Source: Chara braunii | Taxonomy: Eukaryota > Streptophyta > Charophyceae > Charales > Characeae | Direction of reading: 5' to 3' | Length of the DNA stretch: 49,598 bases | Assembly (NCBI GenBank): GCA_003427395.1 | Contig: BFEA01000488.1 | Span: forward strand, 590,127 to 639,724 | In this document: positions 1 to 11,667 of the stretch, in pieces | Layout: the number at the start of each line of letters is the position of its first letter | How positions within the stretch are numbered: position 1 is the first letter of the stretch | Notes under the pieces: generated by a model | Told to the model about the DNA's origin: nothing | Databases searched by the model: none | What the model saw: only the letters and a program-made list of their open reading frames with translations | Position numbers and translations under genes: made by a program

Positions 1-135
1 TGAACTAGGAAATAATACATTAATTTGCACTCGCAGTTTGCTGTTTTCTCATCAGGGACCTCGCTTCAGCTTCCCCCCCCTTTTTGTCCACGCTTGACCT
101 CGATTCATCTTGTTCGTCAGCCAACTGCTTGCTGA

Positions 136-165
136 ANAAAATAAAATAAAATAAAATAAAATAAT
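136..165. repeat. (AAAAT)n microsatellite
   Basis: Short AAAAT pentanucleotide tract seen directly. Bases 1-135 and 166-305 contain no ORF or motif I can assign and hold several undetermined bases. Confidence 0.85.
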
Positions 166-307
166 AGAGANAGNCCCNCACACTGGTCCACCCTTTCTAA
201 GTGGGCATGGTGTTTGCTNGTGTTAGACAGAACGATCCTCATCCAGGATCGCGTTCAATTTCTTACCCCCTTACCNCTCTCCGATCTACAACGAGGAAGC
301 TTGATGG

Positions 308-680
308 GACGTTCAGGGTGAGGCCGATGATAGTATTATAACTGGTCCAGGCCGCAACGGGAAAGTTGAATGGCTGTTCAGTAAGTGACAGTGTGGTGAC
401 TGGTCCCGCTTGCTGCAGTAAACTTGATTGGCTGATCAACAAGCGATAGTGTGGTGAGTGGTCCCGCTTGCTGCAGTAAACTTGATTGGCTGATCAGCAA
501 GTGACAGATGATGATTGGCCCCGCTTGCAGTGGTGAACTTGATTGCCTGATCAGCGAATGCAGTAAAATATCCGGTCCTCCTTGCAGCGGTAAAGTTGAT
601 TGGCAATTCAATGATTTACTGGAAATGATTCACTGGAAATTGTCCCTGCTAGCAGCAATTCGCCTGATTGGCTGTTCACC
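308..680. repeat. Degenerate minisatellite, ~58-bp unit, about six copies
   Basis: The phrases 'cttgattggctgatca' and 'ggtcccgcttgctgcagtaa' recur at about 58-bp spacing with increasing divergence to the right. The stop-free stretch on the minus strand here follows from the repeat and is not a gene. Confidence 0.8.
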
Positions 681-698
681 ATGAAAATTAATATTAAA

Positions 699-731
<33 letters not shown>
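699..731. repeat. (AAT)n microsatellite
   Basis: About eleven AAT units seen directly. Confidence 0.95.
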
Positions 732-733
<2 letters not shown>

Positions 734-1530
734 TAGTGACGAGCACCCACCGTCTTCTCGACTTCTCTTCCCTCACACGTACTATCCTCGGCACTCTCTC
801 CACAACTCTTTCACTCTATCTTCCTTTCTCTCTCTCTCACTGCCTTTCCCACTTGCTTGTTAACTCTCTTCTCTCTCACTCTCCTCACTCTATCTTTTGC
901 TCTGACTCCCGTTGCCTCACGGTCGTCCCCCCCCTTTTTCTCTCACTCACACACTCACACGAATACTCACCATAGGTGCCCCCTCAATGTTGATCGATGC
1001 AGGCAGAGAGTTCTCACGTCGGCCATGACCNNCTCAAGAGCAGCCACGGGATGCCATAGTTCAGCTCGCTCTGTCACTGCACNCACCTCGCCACCTCCAT
1101 CCCTTCCTTCAATCGGATCATGTGCTAGCGCGCTGCGCTCGCCTNGTACGCAGTCCCTTCCCCCTGTCAANAACCTGTTCCCCTACACTCCTCGCACGGG
1201 CGGAGTAACCGCCGGAGCGCCGATTCTGCCCGTGCTTGCTGTCGCGGGTACACCTTGCTCGCTCTTCGTTTTTTCCCCCTTCTTTTCTCACCCGCCCCAG
1301 CTATATCCACGTAGAGTCCGCCTCGTAGGCTCAACACCACTGGTTCTCTTCGAGGCAAAACGGTGACTCATTCTTCAGGCCCTGACTAGGCAAAGAAAAA
1401 AAAAAAAAAAACAGGCCCGGGGCAGTGGACCCAGTACTTCGTCTGTGGTGGTGGCAAGGGCCCTTAGACCAGGGGTCATTTCGTGATAGAGCCAGCACCA
1501 GTTAGCCCTATCTGAAGGCTCGATAGCCGC
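732..1530. other. Pyrimidine-rich stretch, no gene recognised
   Basis: CT-rich sequence with several Ns. Open frames here are Ser/Leu/Pro/Thr-rich translations of low-complexity DNA and have no recognisable domain. A poly(A) run lies near 1395-1411. Confidence 0.5.
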
Positions 1531-1539
1531 TGCAAGCCA

Positions 1540-2330
1540 GAAACAACACAGCAGCGTGCATCATGCCATTCCAGAACCAGGGAATTACCAGTCTCAACCG
1601 TGGNCGTCCGTACCATACCATCACCGAACCTGGAAACAACACAGTGGCGTGCNCCATACCGTTCCCGAACCAGGGAATTACCAGTCTAAGCTGTAGCAGG
1701 GTGTGTTGTCACCGTACAACACACTGTATCGTTACCGCACCAATGCAGAGCCTGAAGTAATCGCTTGGAGATGCTGTAACCCATATCGTGCCGATGCCGA
1801 TACAAGACCGTGCCTGAAAACGATGCAGTGGCGTGTACCACGCCAATGCCGAAGCAATACTGTTCCTGAAACATGTCGAACATGGCAAGACGCAGCGGCG
1901 CGGCAATAGTACCAATCCTGAAGTAAACCGCCGCAATGGTCCCGGACCTGAAAATGAGTCACTACAGAGGTTCCAAACTTGAAATAAATCTCCGTGAGGG
2001 CCCCGAACCTGAAACGAAACACCGCGATGCCACCGAACCTGACCGGTCCCGAAATCTAGTACCGGGCTGCNACGCCACNCGGATCCCAAACCCGTACAAC
2101 CATGCCATAATAATTCCATACCTATCCCAAACCTGATATGGAATGGCGCAACGTTTCCGGACCTAAAAACAAACTGCCGGCAGGGTTCCAAGCCTGGAAT
2201 AACTGTCGTAGCGGCCCCGGTCCTGAGAATAAATCTCCGCAGNTNTCCCAAGCCTGAAAATAAGTCACCGTAGTGAAACAACTGTCACCGGGCCCATGCC
2301 GAACCTGAAGCGCGTTGGAAACCGTAGGAC
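1540..2330. repeat. Highly degenerate minisatellite (~30-35-bp unit)
   Basis: A module of the type 'cCCgAACCTGAAAataa' followed by 'CCGcagnGgtcCC' recurs irregularly across about 800 bp, for example near 1625, 1665, 1815, 1868, 1945, 2005, 2035, 2160, 2220, 2255 and 2300. Copies are strongly diverged, so the boundaries are approximate. The longest minus-strand open frame here (190 codons) is an artefact of the repeat period. Confidence 0.65.
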
Positions 2331-3180
2331 GTAACCATTCCGTAACAACCCCCGTATCCGTACCGAACCAAACTCCATACTGTCGACCCAAGGTAGCACC
2401 ACCCCATGCTGTCCACGTGACTCCCGTTCTCAGAACATCCCAACTGCGGTAATGTTAGTAATCAAGCAAACCAGGGAAAGCGACGCAGGGAACCTCGACC
2501 ATGGGCAGTAGTGAAAGCTTGTCTAAAATCCGGGGAAAATGATCAATCCGGAGCCAGAGCTGATGGCGGGTAATCAAGGCGAAATTAGGCCAATCTCCTT
2601 ATAGTAATGGGTTTCCGTCCCTTTCATCGTTTTTAATCATTCTTCCCTTTCCTTAATTCTGTTGTCGGAAATAGTAAATTAACCGTAAGTTCCATAAAAT
2701 TCAATTCCGAAAAAGTTTAAATAAATGGCCGAATTCCTTTTGTTTCTTTTCTCTTTTACCATTTTTAATCTTTTTCTATGTTTTTAATTTAATTGTCGGG
2801 AAAATAAAATAACAAGGGTATTCCCCCTAGAATTAAATGCCGTGAAAAATAAAGAAATTAAGGGATATTATGTTTTTCCCTTCTCCCCTACTGGTCTTAA
2901 TCCCTCTTCCCATCTTTAATTACGGTACTAAAATAGACAAAAATTTGAGGCCCTATTTCGCCCCGGTCGTATGCTGCAAAAACGTTGCGGCTAGGTCAAC
3001 TCCTCTCTCTCCATGGCAGGCCAATCCGGGTCTAACCCTTTGAACGGTCGGAAATGTCAGTCCCTAGACATGCCGAGTGCGGCCACCCATCTCCCCATCT
3101 TTGAGGGTTACTCATAAGGCTCAGTGCGCCCAAAATCAGGACTGCCCTGAGTTCCCCTAATTTTTGTTGCCTGGTCATAC
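2331..3180. other. No gene seen
   Basis: AT-rich between about 2600 and 2940. No domain, repeat or RNA gene is recognised. It may belong to the gypsy remnant that follows, but nothing proves that. Confidence 0.4.
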
Positions 3181-3189
3181 GAGACTACC

Positions 3190-4960
3190 ATCAAAACACG
3201 GATTTGTCCCTGAGCCTAAGTCCCAAAACTGCAGATCTCAGGCGGCGCACTGCTTGTGGCCGCCTGACAACGGTTCGAGAGCAGGACCTTGAACCCCGCC
3301 GAACGAAATTACCAGTTCGAAAAGGAAATTCTGGGGGTATTGCACTGCCTAAAGACCTTCTGCTACTACATCTACGGAAGGTGTTTTCTCCTAAGAGTGG
3401 ACGCAACAGCAGTAGTGGCCGTCCTCCAAAAGGACTTCTCTCTGACCGACCCGACTGTCGCTCGGTCGATGATCTATATTAGGCTTTACAATAACAGGGT
3501 CGAGTGGATCTCCGGGGCAAAAAATCATGTCGCCGACGGACTGTCCCGACTCCCGATACGAGAAGAGGACTATCCGAGGTTGGAGGAGGCAAGGGTGGCG
3601 ATGTCCAAGGGAGAGATGATCCAAGTAGCCTCTAATAGGACGCGAGTGGGGGTGGCCATCCGGGAGGAAGATAGAAGACCGGAAACGTTCCTGGCAAACC
3701 TTTACGATGAAAAGTACCGCGATATAGGGTTATACCTCGCAGGCAAGGAGGAAGGCACCGAGATGGTTAAGAAGGAGGCGCTAGGGTATTGCCTACGAGG
3801 AGGGCACCTCTTTAAGAGGCCTACCAAGTTTGCGATCGCTATGAGAGTCCTTTGCGACCTGGAAGAGAGGAAGGCGGTCATAGAGGAGCTGCACGATGGA
3901 GTCGTCGGAGGTCATAGGGGAGTAAAAGAGACTTTTGATAAAGTTCGTCAACTCTATTGGTGGGACGGACAGTACGGAGAGGTCAAGAGGTACTGTTCGA
4001 CCTGTGAGGCTTGCCAAAAGAGGGCGACCGTTTGCTACAAGGAGCCCCTAGTTCCTTCGCTCCCCACTGTTCCGTGCGAGAAAGTCAACATTGACTTAGT
4101 GACCATGGCCAAAGGAGTGGGCGGACTTCGGTACATAATCAATGCTCGTGACGACCTTACCGGATTTGTGAAAACTAAGGCTATTAAAAAGAAGACAGCC
4201 GAGGAGGTGAGTGACTTCCTCTTAGAGTATATCGCGAGGTACGGGTGCGTCGAGAAGGTAGTGATGGATAGGGGATCCGAGTTCCTAAGCCAAAAGGTTA
4301 GGATACTATTGGAAAAAGCGAGGATTAAAGCGGTCTGCACTACTACCTATCACCCCCAAAGCAACGCTCCGGTCGAAAGAGGTGACCAAACGTTAGTGGA
4401 TGCCTTGGCAAAATGGTGCAGGGGGCGTGCGGAGCAGTGACCGAAGTACTTGTGCTATGCGGTTTGGGCCGACAACATCACAGTCAAATCAAGCACGGGG
4501 TATCCTCCCTATACCCTTTGGTTCGGTCGACATTGTCACCTGCCGATCGAGTTTCACATCGATACTTGGACGAGTGTCTCTTGGAAGACCAATATGACGA
4601 GGGGCGAGTTGTTAGAGGCAAGAATACGTCAAATAGCAGAAAACCTTGACGCCGAACTTACCGATGCAGGGGGGAACATCAAGAAGGAGAGGGTGAAAGG
4701 GAAGGAAAGGTGGGATAAGAACTTGCGAGTCGGGAAAGAGTCGATAGGGTCTGGAGACCTAGTCGTGGTGTACAACTCATCTGTAGAAAAGACTTGGAGC
4801 AGGAAGTTAGCCAATCGATGGATGGGTCCGTACCGGATCCTATAGAGATCGGATGGAGGGCATATCTCCTTGCCGAGTTTGATGGAGCCAAGTTACGGGA
4901 CCCTATCGTGGGGGCCCGCCCCTCCCCAGCCAAGGACCCCTAGAAGGAAGAAACGGCCTA
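3190..4960 (+). pseudogene. pol: Truncated Ty3/gypsy pol: RNase H tail plus integrase
   Basis: A degraded RNase H C-terminus is legible from 3271 (RFESRTLN motif), with the hallmark ADGLSRLP near 3533. The integrase follows. Its HHCC zinc finger has H at 3892 and the CC pair at 4003 and 4012. The catalytic triad is intact at codon level: Asp 4093, Asp 4267 and Glu 4375, with exactly 35 residues between the second Asp and the Glu. The frame is broken by a TGA at 4438-4440 where Trp is expected, continues in the same frame (YAVWADN...) and meets a TAG at 4843-4845. After that the tail (AEFDGAKLRDP, a typical gypsy C-terminal phrase) lies in another frame. RT, protease and Gag are absent, so the copy is 5'-truncated. 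The polypurine tract 3' of it fixes the orientation. Assignment to Ty3/gypsy is secure; the clade is not determined. Confidence 0.93.
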
Positions 4961-5082
4961 GAGAGGATGACAGTGACGCCGACCGGTTAAGAAAACGCAG
5001 CCTAAGAGAGAAGAAAGAAAACGAAAGAGAGAGAGACGCGAGAAGAGGATGAGGAGACGGAGACGGATATAGAGTCACTTGT

Positions 5083-5097
5083 GGAAAAGAGGGAGAG
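5083..5097 (+). other. Polypurine tract of the first gypsy element
   Basis: GGAAAAGAGGGAGAG lies immediately before TGATGTG, the usual arrangement of second-strand primer and LTR start in gypsy elements. It sits about 120 bp after the pol tail. Confidence 0.75.
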
Positions 5098-5935
5098 TGA
5101 TGTGCCATAGTTAGAGATACATGTATCATAGTTCAACAAAAAAATTCCCACGAGAAATGAAAGTTGAAAAAAATTCAAAAAAAAAAAAATCTTTCACATT
5201 TATAAATTATCATTTCAATGTTCGTCCAATTCTAAAATTTACAGTTTTATTTGATAGGTTTCCGTCTAAATATGAGTTTTTCCTTTCAAGTACATCTATT
5301 TATTCAAGATGGAATAAAAGTCTGGACGAATTGCTGAAATATTTTAATTAAACTTTCATTCTACTACAACAAATATCTTCTAATTTAGATTGCATTAACT
5401 TACTTATGACCGAAAATCCTTACTTAGAATGACAGTCCAATTAAAATATTTCATGAACTCATCCAGACGTTCATTCCATCTCTAACATGCAGTTCAAATA
5501 AAAAGGGATACCCCATTCTCGAAAGGAAAGTTTTCAAGTAAGACGAAAAATTTTAAAATTGGAATGACATTTCTTAAGATGGAATGAAAAATTTAAATTT
5601 ATAATGTAATTTTACTATAGAATGATTATTTAATTTTGGGAAATTTTTCTGTTGTTCCAGGAGGGATGGTGTGTCGTAGTTCCAAGGGAAAATTGTACCA
5701 TAATTAGAGGGGGCTTGTCACGGGAACGAAAGGGAGGACATAACGTGAGGGGCGATGTGTCGAAGAACGTACCATGAGTCATGTACCACAGTTCCTAAGG
5801 AAGGGGGACTAGGGACGGTGCCGTATCAAGATAGTGGGGTTAAGTCTAGTGAAAAGAAAAGGGGAACGTGATCTAACCGGGGAAGTGGGATGAAACGAAC
5901 CATGACGGAAAATAGGGTCCATTTCAAGGGGTAAA
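5098..5935 (+). mobile_element. Start of the 3' LTR of the first gypsy element, interrupted by a MITE
   Basis: The LTR begins TGATGTGCC directly after the polypurine tract. Motifs like 'tgTaCCAtAGTT' recur at 5101, 5122, 5670, 5692 and 5777, on both sides of the inserted MITE. No second LTR copy is in the window, so the end cannot be fixed and 5935 is a placeholder. Confidence 0.45.
5135..5653 (+). mobile_element. AT-rich foldback MITE, copy 1 (519 bp)
   Basis: The terminal inverted repeats are aacaaaaaaattccca and tgggaaatttttctgtt, flanked on both sides by GTTC (5131-5134 and 5654-5657), a possible 4-bp target duplication. The whole element is roughly palindromic: the segment around 5310-5350 is mirrored at 5433-5490 (the agatggaat..gtctgga..gaaatattttaatt block). 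There is no coding capacity. A reverse-complement copy lies at 12882-13401. The superfamily cannot be determined from these ends. Confidence 0.82.
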
Positions 5936-7605
5936 CATTGGGTGTGAGGCAAAGGTTAAAAGAAGGGGGTCATGAGAGAGGCTCGCCCGGGACGGCGAGA
6001 GTCGGGGTGTGGGCTGGTTGTCAGGCGGCTGCCTACAGCCGAAGTACTTTCTTTTTTTTTGTGAGCAAATTTCGAACCCTTTTTCTTTGCGTTTTACTTG
6101 AGTTTGGTGTATGCCTGCGCGTGATTGAAAAGTTTGTGGGTGATTCTGAACTTCCGGGGCTTTGTACTAACCTTGCAACGGGTGAAAATGACGGGTCGGA
6201 CTACGGTCGCAAGCGGGCTCGGGCGGATCGGAGTTTTTGTGCCTGGACCAAGGAATCGAGGATACGTGACTAACTTCAAGGCGGGTCGTGGAAGGCTCAG
6301 AGAAACAGAGCCTGTGAAGACCCAGGATGCAGCGGAACTAACCCCGGTCTCGCGCTACCAGGCGCGCTACCAGGCGCGGAGCCAAAATCGGAAATTTTCG
6401 ACCAGATGAGCAGGGGTCAAGGAGAGAACGGCTGATAATGAGACTGCGTTGGTGGCAAAGGAAGACCTCGAATATGGAGTACTCGGGGCGCAGGAAGAGC
6501 ACCCCCTGCTGGTGCACGAGGCGACGATTGGACCTGGGTACGAGATTGTGGGTCACGGAGGATGAAGAACGGGGGTATGAACAGTCGCGGCGTAGTAACC
6601 TGCTCGAGTAAACTGCCCCAATGGGATGAAGGGTCAGCTTCGATCGATCGACTCGCTATCGGGCACTCTCGGTACGCGCCTCCCCAATGTGACGACGCGA
6701 CTGGGCACCTCAGGGGGAGGTCCTCTCGGGCTGATTAGATGGCAACGATATCTGGGGAATTGGGCCAGGCTGGTTGATTTGAGGGGAAGACAGTATGTTC
6801 GGTATCAAGAAACAAAGAGAATTGTTTCTAGGGCCCAGTCCTCTACCGCCGATTGGAGTGAGGCCGCGATGGGGAACTGGCCTAGCCAAAGGTAGACTTA
6901 ACTGTTAAAAGGGCCAACTGACGAAGGAGCGTCGGCTTAAGAAGAAGGTCGGGGTAGATGCGGCAGCAGTAATCCAATTGGGAGCACGGGAGGGGGACCG
7001 AACGAGGGGCGACAGGATGAACGGGCGAAAAAAATAGTGGGATACGAAGTGGTTGATACAGGTTGAGGGCTCAGGCAGTTCTTGATGATTGTCTAAACAG
7101 ACAAACCTAGCAGCCGTAAAAATCTGAAGGGGGTACGGATACAGTCACGGGGGAATAACAAAGAAAGTGTAAAGAGAACGCAGCGGGAAGGCGATCCGAC
7201 GAGCTGGCCAAAGAGGGAGCGAGCCAGAATACGCGGACGACGGTTCTTGTTGACTAAGAAGGGGAGTCGGAATCCACGGGAGAGATAGGGGAAAGGCCGT
7301 CATTGGATGAAGTAAGGGCGAGGGGATCGCGAGTCCTAGAGGAAACTGACGGCTGGCCAAGGCGGGAGCAACTGAGTTAGAACGAAAGGAAACAAAAATT
7401 TCCCGAAAAATTCGGAGGGAGGAGAATTGGGCACGAATAGACTGGTGGCGGAGTGTTCAAAATTGAAGGTGGGAGGTGACTGAAAAAGTATAGATAGACT
7501 GGGAGCGAAGGGAAAAGGGGAGAGGACATTAGTGTTCGGGATCTGGCGCACGGGGGAGCGGCATTCGAGGATCGATGTATGGAGTGAGTAGAGCGCAGTC
7601 ACGAG
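5936..7605. other. No gene recognised
   Basis: GC-balanced, purine-rich on the + strand, with many short open frames and no identifiable domain. It may be the rest of the LTR or the flank of the first gypsy element. A 12-bp direct repeat (gcgctaccaggc) occurs at 6351-6375. Confidence 0.4.
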
Positions 7606-8728
7606 GTTGCCATGATGTACATGTTCTGGGCTAAGGCCCCAGCAAGCCTCGTGCCCGCTCTAAGTGAAGGCGGGCCAGCAAATCAACAAGAGCCCTCTGT
7701 GCAAACATTTCACGAAGTGGGGTCCATACAATTGCAGCATGCCAGTTGGTTGGAGTGCACCGAGTCTCGAATCTCTGCAAATGTGGAGATCCCAGTCCTC
7801 TGAGTTAGTTAGGCCCTGGGCACATGAACGTGAGGCCGACAATGCGTGTTGGGTATAGAGGTCGAAAATGCCAAAGGGAAATCGGCCCACTATCTCAATC
7901 TGGCCGCAGGCCTTGACAAAAGAGGCGCAACTGCATCACCCGGGCCCCAACTGCATCGGGCCTGGGTTCAGGCACTGGGGCCCAGTCGCAGGCTGAAGGG
8001 AGGCCGCCCACACGCAACACTAGCATATAGGCAAGCAAGGCGAGTGGGCAGGGATCTTGGCCATTGCGGGCAATGCCGGCACGCTGCGCTAATGCGAGCT
8101 GCTGCGCTGCGCTAGGATGAGGTGCAAGGCAGGCAGGCGCTAGGCGGTAGGGTGCTGCCTGTGCACTGCTGCGCTGGCGGCCATAGCCGGGCTGCATAGG
8201 GCGCAGGGGACGTGAGGGCGGAGGTGGTTCTTCGGAGGTGAAGGGCGCTGTGTGGGATAACAAGGAAGAGTGTGGGTGAAGGAGGGGACGCATCTGGTGG
8301 AGGTGGAGGTTGACATTGGTGTTGACATCATCACTCGCTGGTCGTCAAGTTGTCTGGTTGCTTTCATTGTTGTAGTTGTAGGCTTAGGCTGTAGAGTAGA
8401 TAGGGTCCCTTGCGCCGTTCAGAGAGAGAGCTACATTGGGTTATGCTGTTGGTGTTGCCTTGTTGGGCTTGGACATTGACTCACGATTCTTCTGTTTCGT
8501 TCTCGAATGGATGGTTACTCGGTACCATTGTGCTATCTGCTCATGCTTTGACTACTTGGACTTCAGTGTGATTTTGCAATCTGGATTTTTGTGCTTCGTC
8601 CATATTCATGTTCCTTGCAATTTGGGATCGGAGCTGGTACGATTCGCCACTTACCCTTGGCACGATGGCGTTATAAAGACTTGATGCGTTGATGATGCCC
8701 CAGTAGTATTATAGATACATATGACTGC
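7606..8728. other. No gene recognised
   Basis: The only features are short low-complexity GC(T) repeats at 8070-8180. The text just before 8729 is unlike gypsy pol, so the RT fragment that follows is truncated at its left side. Confidence 0.4.
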
Positions 8729-9475
8729 TTGTGTGCATCAACGTTCTACAATTACTATAAGCAAAACCAAGAGGAGGGTATGTACCTAGTGTATGTCTCT
8801 GAGAAAGGGGAGGTCGTTAAAACACCCCCAGAGATAGAACGCGTCGTTGCTAAGTTCCCTGATGTGTTCGAAGAACCTACAGAAGTTGTTGAAAGGGAAG
8901 TTGTCCACGCTATAGAAATCGTTCCAAGGAGTAAGACCCCAAACGGAAGGATCTATAGGATGGCTCCCGCCGAGTTAGATGAACTTCGGCGACAACTTAA
9001 AGAGCTGATAGAGAAGGGATGGATTCGGCCTAGTACTTCCCCTTACGGATCTCCCGTGCTATTCGTACCGAAGAAGGGGGGTACATTGAGGATGTGCATT
9101 GACTATAGAGGCCTCAATGTCATCACTGTGAAGAACGCAGAGCCTCTACCTTGCATAGACGACCTATTGGATAGGGTGCAGGGATGCAAGTACTATAGCA
9201 AAATAGACTTGAAATCCGGCTATCATCAGATCGCTATAAGACCTAAGGACCAACACAAGACAGTTTTTTAGACTCGTTATGGTCTGTATGAGTTTGTAGT
9301 GATGCCCTTTGGCCTTTGTAACGCGCCGGGAACATTCCAACACACTATGAATCGGATCTTCCATGACCATTTAGATAAGTTTGTTGTGGTATACCTTGAT
9401 GACATTCTGATCTTTAGTAAGTCTGCCGAGGAGCACCCACAACACGTTGAGACATACACATTTCATTAAAAGTGA
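8729..9475 (+). pseudogene. pol: Truncated Ty3/gypsy reverse transcriptase
   Basis: The gypsy RT N-terminal region is recognisable: PDVFEEP, then [13 protein letters not shown], then the block [30 protein letters not shown], and the first catalytic Asp in [16 protein letters not shown] at 9269-9271 interrupts [12 protein letters not shown] where family members usually have Gln or Arg (CAG to TAG is the simplest change). The same frame continues through [10 protein letters not shown] and the catalytic YLDD near 9392 to [11 protein letters not shown], then stops abruptly at a 60-bp tandem duplication. Thumb, RNase H and integrase are missing. This canonical FGLxNAP/YLDD RT belongs to a different lineage from the RT at 35-38 kb. 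Confidence 0.93.
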
Positions 9476-9551
9476 ACCTTTTGATTGTTCAAGCACGCAC
9501 AGCACATTGAGACATACACATTTCGTTAAAAGTGAACCTTTTGATTGTTCA
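9431..9551. repeat. 60-bp tandem duplication at the RT truncation point
   Basis: Two adjacent copies with exactly 60-bp period (9431-9490 and 9491-9550). Both contain 'cattgagacatacacatttc', with G or A variants, and 'gtgaaccttttgattgttc'. The first copy overlaps the last RT codons, so the duplication marks the breakpoint. Confidence 0.9.
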
Positions 9552-9797
9552 CTTTATGTAACAAAGCCGGAATTCATGTTGGAGTCATATAAGTAAGAGA
9601 AATTCATGTTGGCAATATGAACTGAGGAGCGACATAAATAAGAATAAATTGAGACAATTATTGGTAGGTGTTGCTAAGTGGGCAGTGATTTGGGTCAGCT
9701 GCCATCGCATGGAGTACTCGACCCATCACACACGCACACACCCCACCCAACCCCAACCACCCCAGCACACCAACGGTGTTTGAATTTCTCCCTTGTA

Positions 9798-9852
9798 GGC
9801 TATCTTCGAGGTAGCCTTTTGGAGCGGCCGCCACTCGGCAACTCAGAATAAA
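9798..9852 (+). promoter_or_regulatory. Hairpin followed by AATAAA (possible LTR R region or polyadenylation site)
   Basis: GGCTATC-ttcga-GGTAGCC (9798-9816) forms a 7-bp stem with one G-U pair and is followed by T-rich DNA and AATAAA at 9847-9852. The combination resembles the 3' end of a retroelement transcript, but no partner LTR is visible. Confidence 0.3.
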
Positions 9853-9912
9853 CTCCAGGTTTGTTCAAGTGCTGCGCTTGATTATGGGCACTACATTGTA
9901 CGCCATCATTGC

Positions 9913-10109
9913 GACTGCTTGCTTGCACATGCATTGGTAGTCGATGAACGGTCTAGTTATAAAATGGTATAATATATAAACAAAGATTTAATTCAGAATA
10001 TAGAAGATTCTATTCAAGGTTTCAACATAATAATTTAGATTTAATTTAGTGAATAAAAAAGAAGACTTAGTAATAGACTACTTGCTTGCACATCCATTGG
10101 TAGTCGATA
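9913..10109. repeat. 34-bp direct repeats flanking an AT-rich 129-bp segment
   Basis: 'cttgcttgcacat.cattggtagtcgat' occurs at 9913-9946 and 10076-10109 with about three mismatches. The enclosed DNA is AT-rich and non-coding. Confidence 0.8.
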
Positions 10110-10176
10110 TGAGATAGCCCTGTGCCCGTGGTGTTTTATACAAAGTCTCACGAGTGTCGGCTATATGATTTCCATG

Positions 10177-10700
10177 ACGGAAAGTTATGGGATGGCTACT
10201 GAATGGAGTAGGAGTATTGTCGCGTTGTTGTTATGTTGTTTTCTGTCGTTTCGTGTGTGTGTGTGTACACGTTTTATTTTTAATATTATGTTCGTAGTGA
10301 GCAGGATACGTCCTAGTCGACCGACGTCGAATTTCGTGCGCCGGTTCCCGTCCGTAGTGATCGGGATACGTCCTAGTCGACCGACGTCGAATCGTGGTGG
10401 TCTCGGACATCAGCCCCCCCCCAGTGCGCCGGTTGGCATGCGGGTCCGACAGAGGTGTGGCACCGCGCGTACCCCGTATGGTACAGCGAACGAGAAACGC
10501 CATCGGCTGGTCCACCTCTACAATTTCAATTGACCATCTTTCGTACTGTGGACTGGTAGCTCGGCGGGGATACGCCCACCAAAGGGAGGTGACAGCTCCC
10601 GTAAGGTGGACATAAGTCGCGCCTCGCGTAGTACCTATCCTGTCGTAGGGGCTCGCGAGATGTATGGCTGGGGCACACAGCCGGGGCGGCTAGCGGAAGG
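10177..10700 (+). mobile_element. Fragment of the giant-LTR family (LTR 3' part, + orientation)
   Basis: The segment matches the reverse complement of 21680-22115. Shared landmarks are 'gaaagttatgggatggctactga', 'tcctagtcgaccgacgtcg', 'gtggactggtagctcggcggggatacgcc' and 'gtaggggctcgcgag'. Similarity fades near 10700. It is a diverged, truncated relic in the orientation opposite to the full element. Confidence 0.85.
10291..10395. repeat. 60-bp tandem duplication inside the LTR fragment
   Basis: 'cgtagtga.c.ggatacgtcctagtcgaccgacgtcgaat' is present at 10293 and again exactly 60 bp later. The full-length LTRs have only one copy of this block. Confidence 0.85.
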
Positions 10701-11075
10701 TCAATATGTATTCTTGACGAGGATGGAGACCAATGCGCTCGACAGCGTCACGAACCCCAAAAATTGGACGCTCTAAGCGGGTCATTAATTTCCGCGAGCA
10801 AAGGTAGAGGACGGAATCTTAAACTACAAATGAATTCCTAGTTAGTCGTTGACAAATCCCTTGTATAAGACTCTGAGGACCTTGCCCGCACTGAGCCTGA
10901 CAAATGTGATGCATCGCGCAGTTCCCACACGCGGAGATGTGAATCTCGGCAATTCTTGTGCATCTTTATCCGTTAACATGGCAGTTGAGCGTGAAATGAA
11001 ATCAATGCGCAGGGGTAAAGGCGAGCGATACAAGATTGGGTTACTACGTACCCGCTGCGCTGGAGATATCGCTAC

Positions 11076-11099
11076 GGAGAGAGAGAGAGAGAGAGAGAC

Positions 11100-11162
<63 letters not shown>
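11076..11162. repeat. (GA)n microsatellite
   Basis: About 43 GA units with a few interruptions (gacaga, gataga). The apparent Arg-Glu and Leu-Ser ORFs across it are repeat artefacts. Confidence 0.97.
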
Positions 11163-11164
<2 letters not shown>

Positions 11165-11224
11165 CAACTTGAACAGCGAGTAAATTCGCAGTTATCGATG
11201 TTCGACAGAGCACATTAAGGAAGT

Positions 11225-11660
11225 GGTCAAACGCTCATTGGCCGTCTTCCCGAATTGCCATTTGCACTCGGACGGGAACGTTAATGCGAGGTTGATGTGA
11301 GGTCGTGATCTGTTTGGTGACTGACCACCTTTAAGAAGTGGCAGACCACCTTCAAGAAGTATCAAGCAGTCGTTCGTTGGTGATGGCTGTGTATTTCTTT
11401 CCCGCACGTCATCGGTTATCGGCGCGGATTGCCATTAGCACTCCCAGGGAATTTGCATGTCCGCAACATGTGAGGTCCTTCTGTGGGATGCATCCGAGAC
11501 GGCAACGTATCCAGCGGGGGCCAACAGTACTACATATATGCAACGCCGAGCACCCATCAGCAGGTATATAAACAATGAAAGTGATCATGAACCTTCTGCA
11601 TCGGTAGAAATGACAACTTGCACGAAGTGCCAAACAGTCGGCGGTTAGAGGACTCTAGTG
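11225..11660. repeat. Diverged ~180-bp tandem repeat
   Basis: 'cggattgccattagcactc...ggaa.ttgcatg...atgtgaggtc' near 11424-11475 echoes 'cgaattgccatttgcactc...ggaacgttaatg...atgtgaggtc' near 11252-11310. 'gaagtggcagaccacc' and 'caagcagtcgttcgttgg' are also partly repeated. Boundaries are approximate. Confidence 0.5.
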
Positions 11661-11667
11661 CTAAAAG

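Noticed and set aside
857-1366. 169-codon + strand open frame near the left edge
   Set aside because: Low-complexity CT-rich sequence containing Ns, with no recognisable domain; it overlaps equally long frames on the other strand.
10842-11213. Arg-Glu and Leu-Ser repeat proteins
   Set aside because: Both are translations of the (GA)n tract on opposite strands.
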